Part shown: one piece after another, positions 60,477-62,100 of the stretch
Layout: each line of letters opens with the position of its first letter
Position numbering within the stretch: position 1 is the stretch's first letter
NCBI GenBank assembly: GCA_031976175.1
Contig: DALYLR010000020.1
Location: 1-62,100, forward strand
DNA length: 62,100 nucleotides
Direction: 5' to 3'
Source of the DNA: DMER01 sp003451645
GTDB taxonomy: Bacteria; Pseudomonadota; Alphaproteobacteria; Micropepsales; Micropepsaceae
The notes under the pieces: model-generated
The model's input: the letters and a program-made list of their open reading frames with translations, nothing else
Told to the model about the DNA's origin: nothing
Databases searched by the model: none
Made by a program: the position numbers and the translations under genes

Positions 60477-60689
60477 CTACTCGGCCGCGTCCGGCGCGGG
60501 GAGCGCAGGCTGCTCGCGTTGCTCGACGATTACCTTGTCGCGGTCGGCTGCCACTTGCTTTAGACGGGCCAGCATACCACCGGTTCCCGCTGGGATCAGG
60601 CGGCCGACGATGACATTTTCCTTCAGGCCCACCAGCGTGTCGACTTTGCCATTGACCGAGGCCTCGGTCAGCACGCGCGTTGCTTCCTC
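60477..60689 (-). pseudogene. rpoC: 3' end of rpoC (RNA polymerase beta' subunit), truncated
   Basis: About 70 codons matching the C-terminus of RpoC: 'ATRVLTEASVNGKVDTLVG' and 'LKENVIVGRLIPAGTG', then a variable tail ending 'PAPDAAE'. RpoC is about 1400 residues, so over 95% is missing. Upstream of codon 'EEATRV' the frame continues for 24 codons to a TTG at 60761 but no longer resembles RpoC ('SFISAASFQ' of the family is absent), an in-frame TGA follows two codons beyond, and no ribosome site is seen. The piece keeps its place ahead of rpsL and its terminator, so it is the native 3' end cut off from the body of the gene. Confidence 0.85.
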
Positions 60690-60786
60690 GTCACTGTCCA
60701 CTCTGCCCACTTGGAATAAGCCTCGTACAATCGCTTTCATGTAACCGAGTGAAAGTGCCAAGCCTCAATGGTGGCCAGAGTTCGTT
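60690..60786. other. Junction between rpoC remnant and AT-rich insert
   Basis: 97 bases between the last RpoC-like codon and the stop of the kinase-like gene. Base composition changes across it. No integrase site, insertion-sequence end or clear direct repeat could be identified by eye within the window; the partner end lies outside. Confidence 0.5.
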
Positions 60787-62100
60787 TCACATGCTGGCTC
60801 TCACGGCCCTGCAACGCACGATGCATTCCTCTACAAGATTTGCAATCTCTGGTAAGGCGTCATCCATTAAATCAAAACCAAGCTTAACTGAAGAACACTT
60901 GCTGCTGTATTTCGCAATTTGAGGCCAATATTCCCTCTCCTGCAAATCACGCCCAGTAAAACCGAGTTTCTTAAGCTTCACCAAAATACTTACTAAGGCT
61001 CCCCGAAAAACATCACCCGCTTTTGAGTTGTAATTCCTGCTTGGTGCAAACCCCTCTTGATAAAAATACCACTTAGAATATTGATCAAGGCCATCGCAAA
61101 TGATCATGCTTCCCTTGGCACCGAGTGTCACAATAACTATTCTTGGTTCTTCAGCTTTCCGTAACATGGACTGGACCACCTCCGCCCGCATCAACATGCT
61201 CACAAATTTTTCAATGTCCCCCAGAATATCATCGATTAAACCACTATACTCTCGTATACTTAAAAATGGTGAAATCGTGTTACCGCAGACTTTCTGAGCG
61301 AATGGAAATGAACACACTAGAAAGTTCACCTTTCCGAAAAGTCTTCTTTCGACGCTTAAATCTTCGGTACCTCTGGTTCCTGGTTCAAAGACAGTCCACG
61401 TCAATGGTGATAAAATTCTGATGATCTGCTCTGACGCTGCTTGTAAAAACTTATCAAAAAACAAGACTCTGTTCGGGTGCTCTTTAAGGCGCTTTTGCAG
61501 AGAAGCGATGTATTGCCTGGGAAGGTCAGCACTCTCCGAATCAATGCTTTCTTCAAGAATTACTCTTTGACCGAATGCGTCCGGAGACCGCGTTTCAGGT
61601 TGCAAAATGTAACTCACCCTTGTCTTGCGAATATGTTTCGTAACCTCAAGGTAATCTGTGTATATTGTTGCCGAACTCGATTGCCCTAATTTGGTTTGGA
61701 TGTTTTTGTCAATGACGTCATCGTCCAAGTGACCTACCAAGAATGTGTCTTCGCCCACACCTTGCAGGACACGCGAAACTACGTATGCAGGTCCCCCGGG
61801 CTCTTCGGAGATGTTGACATTGAAGCTACCGCGGACTTCACCGCTTGGGATCGTCTTGCTGTCGAAGTCCAAATTTACATTCCAGGCGATCAGTCCGGCA
61901 CAAATTGGCGCCGCAGCTCTGTCGCGCTCAAACAATGAAAGCTCGAGTGCAAAGTCTTTTTTGAATGCGAGAGTATCCAAAAGGATATTTTCATATTCCT
62001 GGCTTGGCCCTCCAAAATTGATTGCCTGAATTAATCCATCGACCAATTGGACACCTCCAAAAACCTCCCCATTGTGCGCGGAATTTGATTCAATCGTGGG
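60787..62100 (-). CDS. Divergent PfkB/ribokinase-like protein, partial, open at right edge
   Basis: At least 437 residues; the frame is open to the window edge, so the true start is beyond it (a TTG at 62046 is not supported by a ribosome site). From about residue 45 after that TTG the order fits a PfkB kinase: 'PICAGLIAWNVNLDF' (first strand), 'EPGGPAYVVSRVLQGVGED' (substrate-side Gly pair), 'VGHLDDD', 'IVIVTLGAKGSMI' and 'NSKAGDVFRGALV', where the family has DTxGAGD. The catalytic Asp of GD is kept, but the first Gly of GAGD is Lys and the preceding Asp is lost. The 60 or more residues before the kinase core match nothing I know. AT-rich codons, unlike all neighbours, point to transfer. Confidence 0.55.
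   Translation of the reverse strand, partial: PTIESNSAHNGEVFGGVQLVDGLIQAINFGGPSQEYENILLDTLAFKKDFALELSLFERDRAAAPICAGLIAWNVNLDFDSKTIPSGEVRGSFNVNISEEPGGPAYVVSRVLQGVGEDTFLVGHLDDDVIDKNIQTKLGQSSSATIYTDYLEVTKHIRKTRVSYILQPETRSPDAFGQRVILEESIDSESADLPRQYIASLQKRLKEHPNRVLFFDKFLQAASEQIIRILSPLTWTVFEPGTRGTEDLSVERRLFGKVNFLVCSFPFAQKVCGNTISPFLSIREYSGLIDDILGDIEKFVSMLMRAEVVQSMLRKAEEPRIVIVTLGAKGSMIICDGLDQYSKWYFYQEGFAPSRNYNSKAGDVFRGALVSILVKLKKLGFTGRDLQEREYWPQIAKYSSKCSSVKLGFDLMDDALPEIANLVEECIVRCRAVRASM

Noticed and set aside
60477..60761. Independent 94-codon gene with TTG start
   Set aside because: Two thirds of it is the RpoC C-terminus; the rest has no likeness, no ribosome site and begins at the junction, so it is a remnant and not a gene.

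Overview
This is chromosomal sequence of an alphaproteobacterium, GC-rich over almost its whole length. The class call rests on the gene order rplQ, Do-type protease, rarA, crcB, RluC-type pseudouridine synthase, ATP12 chaperone, pccB, pccA; on the ATP12-type chaperone itself; on the RpoA/uS13/Adk/SecY block without rpmJ; and on a CsgG-type holdfast lipoprotein (HfaB) with an HfaA-like partner. The holdfast genes, tandem PilZ domains and one perfect CtrA-type box suggest a surface-attaching, CtrA-regulated lineage (Caulobacterales, Parvularculales or Micropepsales-like). I cannot fix the order from sequence alone.

Layout. 1-24.6 kb is a mixed housekeeping and accessory region: end of rsmB, a DUF2157/GDYXXLXY membrane pair, DUF4389 and rhomboid proteins, hfaA-like/hfaB, acyl-CoA dehydrogenase, a GYF_2 protein, enoyl-CoA hydratase, PilZ, GMC oxidoreductase, a PAS_5 protein, a PhoX-type phosphatase, gamma carbonic anhydrase, two unrecognised membrane-associated proteins, thiolase, L,D-transpeptidase, isovaleryl-CoA dehydrogenase, MgtE, tRNA-Leu(GAG), cysH and a siroheme-synthase-like gene. 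24.7-39.1 kb holds a FliN-like protein, lipB, acylphosphatase-GNAT-pccA in overlapping frames, an M28 peptidase, pccB, and the ATP12/cupin/pseudouridine synthase/crcB/GFA/rarA/Do-protease run. 39.3-58.1 kb is an uninterrupted leftward str-S10-spc-alpha ribosomal super-cluster: rpsL, rpsG, fusA, tuf, rpsJ through rplE, rpsN, rpsH, rplF, rplR, rpsE, rpmD, rplO, secY, adk, rpsM, rpsK, rpoA, rplQ.

The right end is unusual. A secreted beta-propeller gene sits on the opposite strand between rpsL and the 3' end of rpoC. Only the last ~70 codons of rpoC are present (60477-60689). Where the rest of rpoC should continue, the sequence switches to AT-rich DNA carrying a divergent PfkB/ribokinase-like ORF that runs off the window. 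This looks like the edge of an acquired element inserted in the rpoC 3' end, or an assembly chimera, and is the best candidate for something undescribed.

Metabolically the window favours acyl-CoA degradation (isovaleryl-CoA dehydrogenase, propionyl-CoA carboxylase, thiolase, enoyl-CoA hydratase, a second acyl-CoA dehydrogenase) and sulfate assimilation. No CRISPR array, insertion sequence, integrase or rRNA gene was seen.
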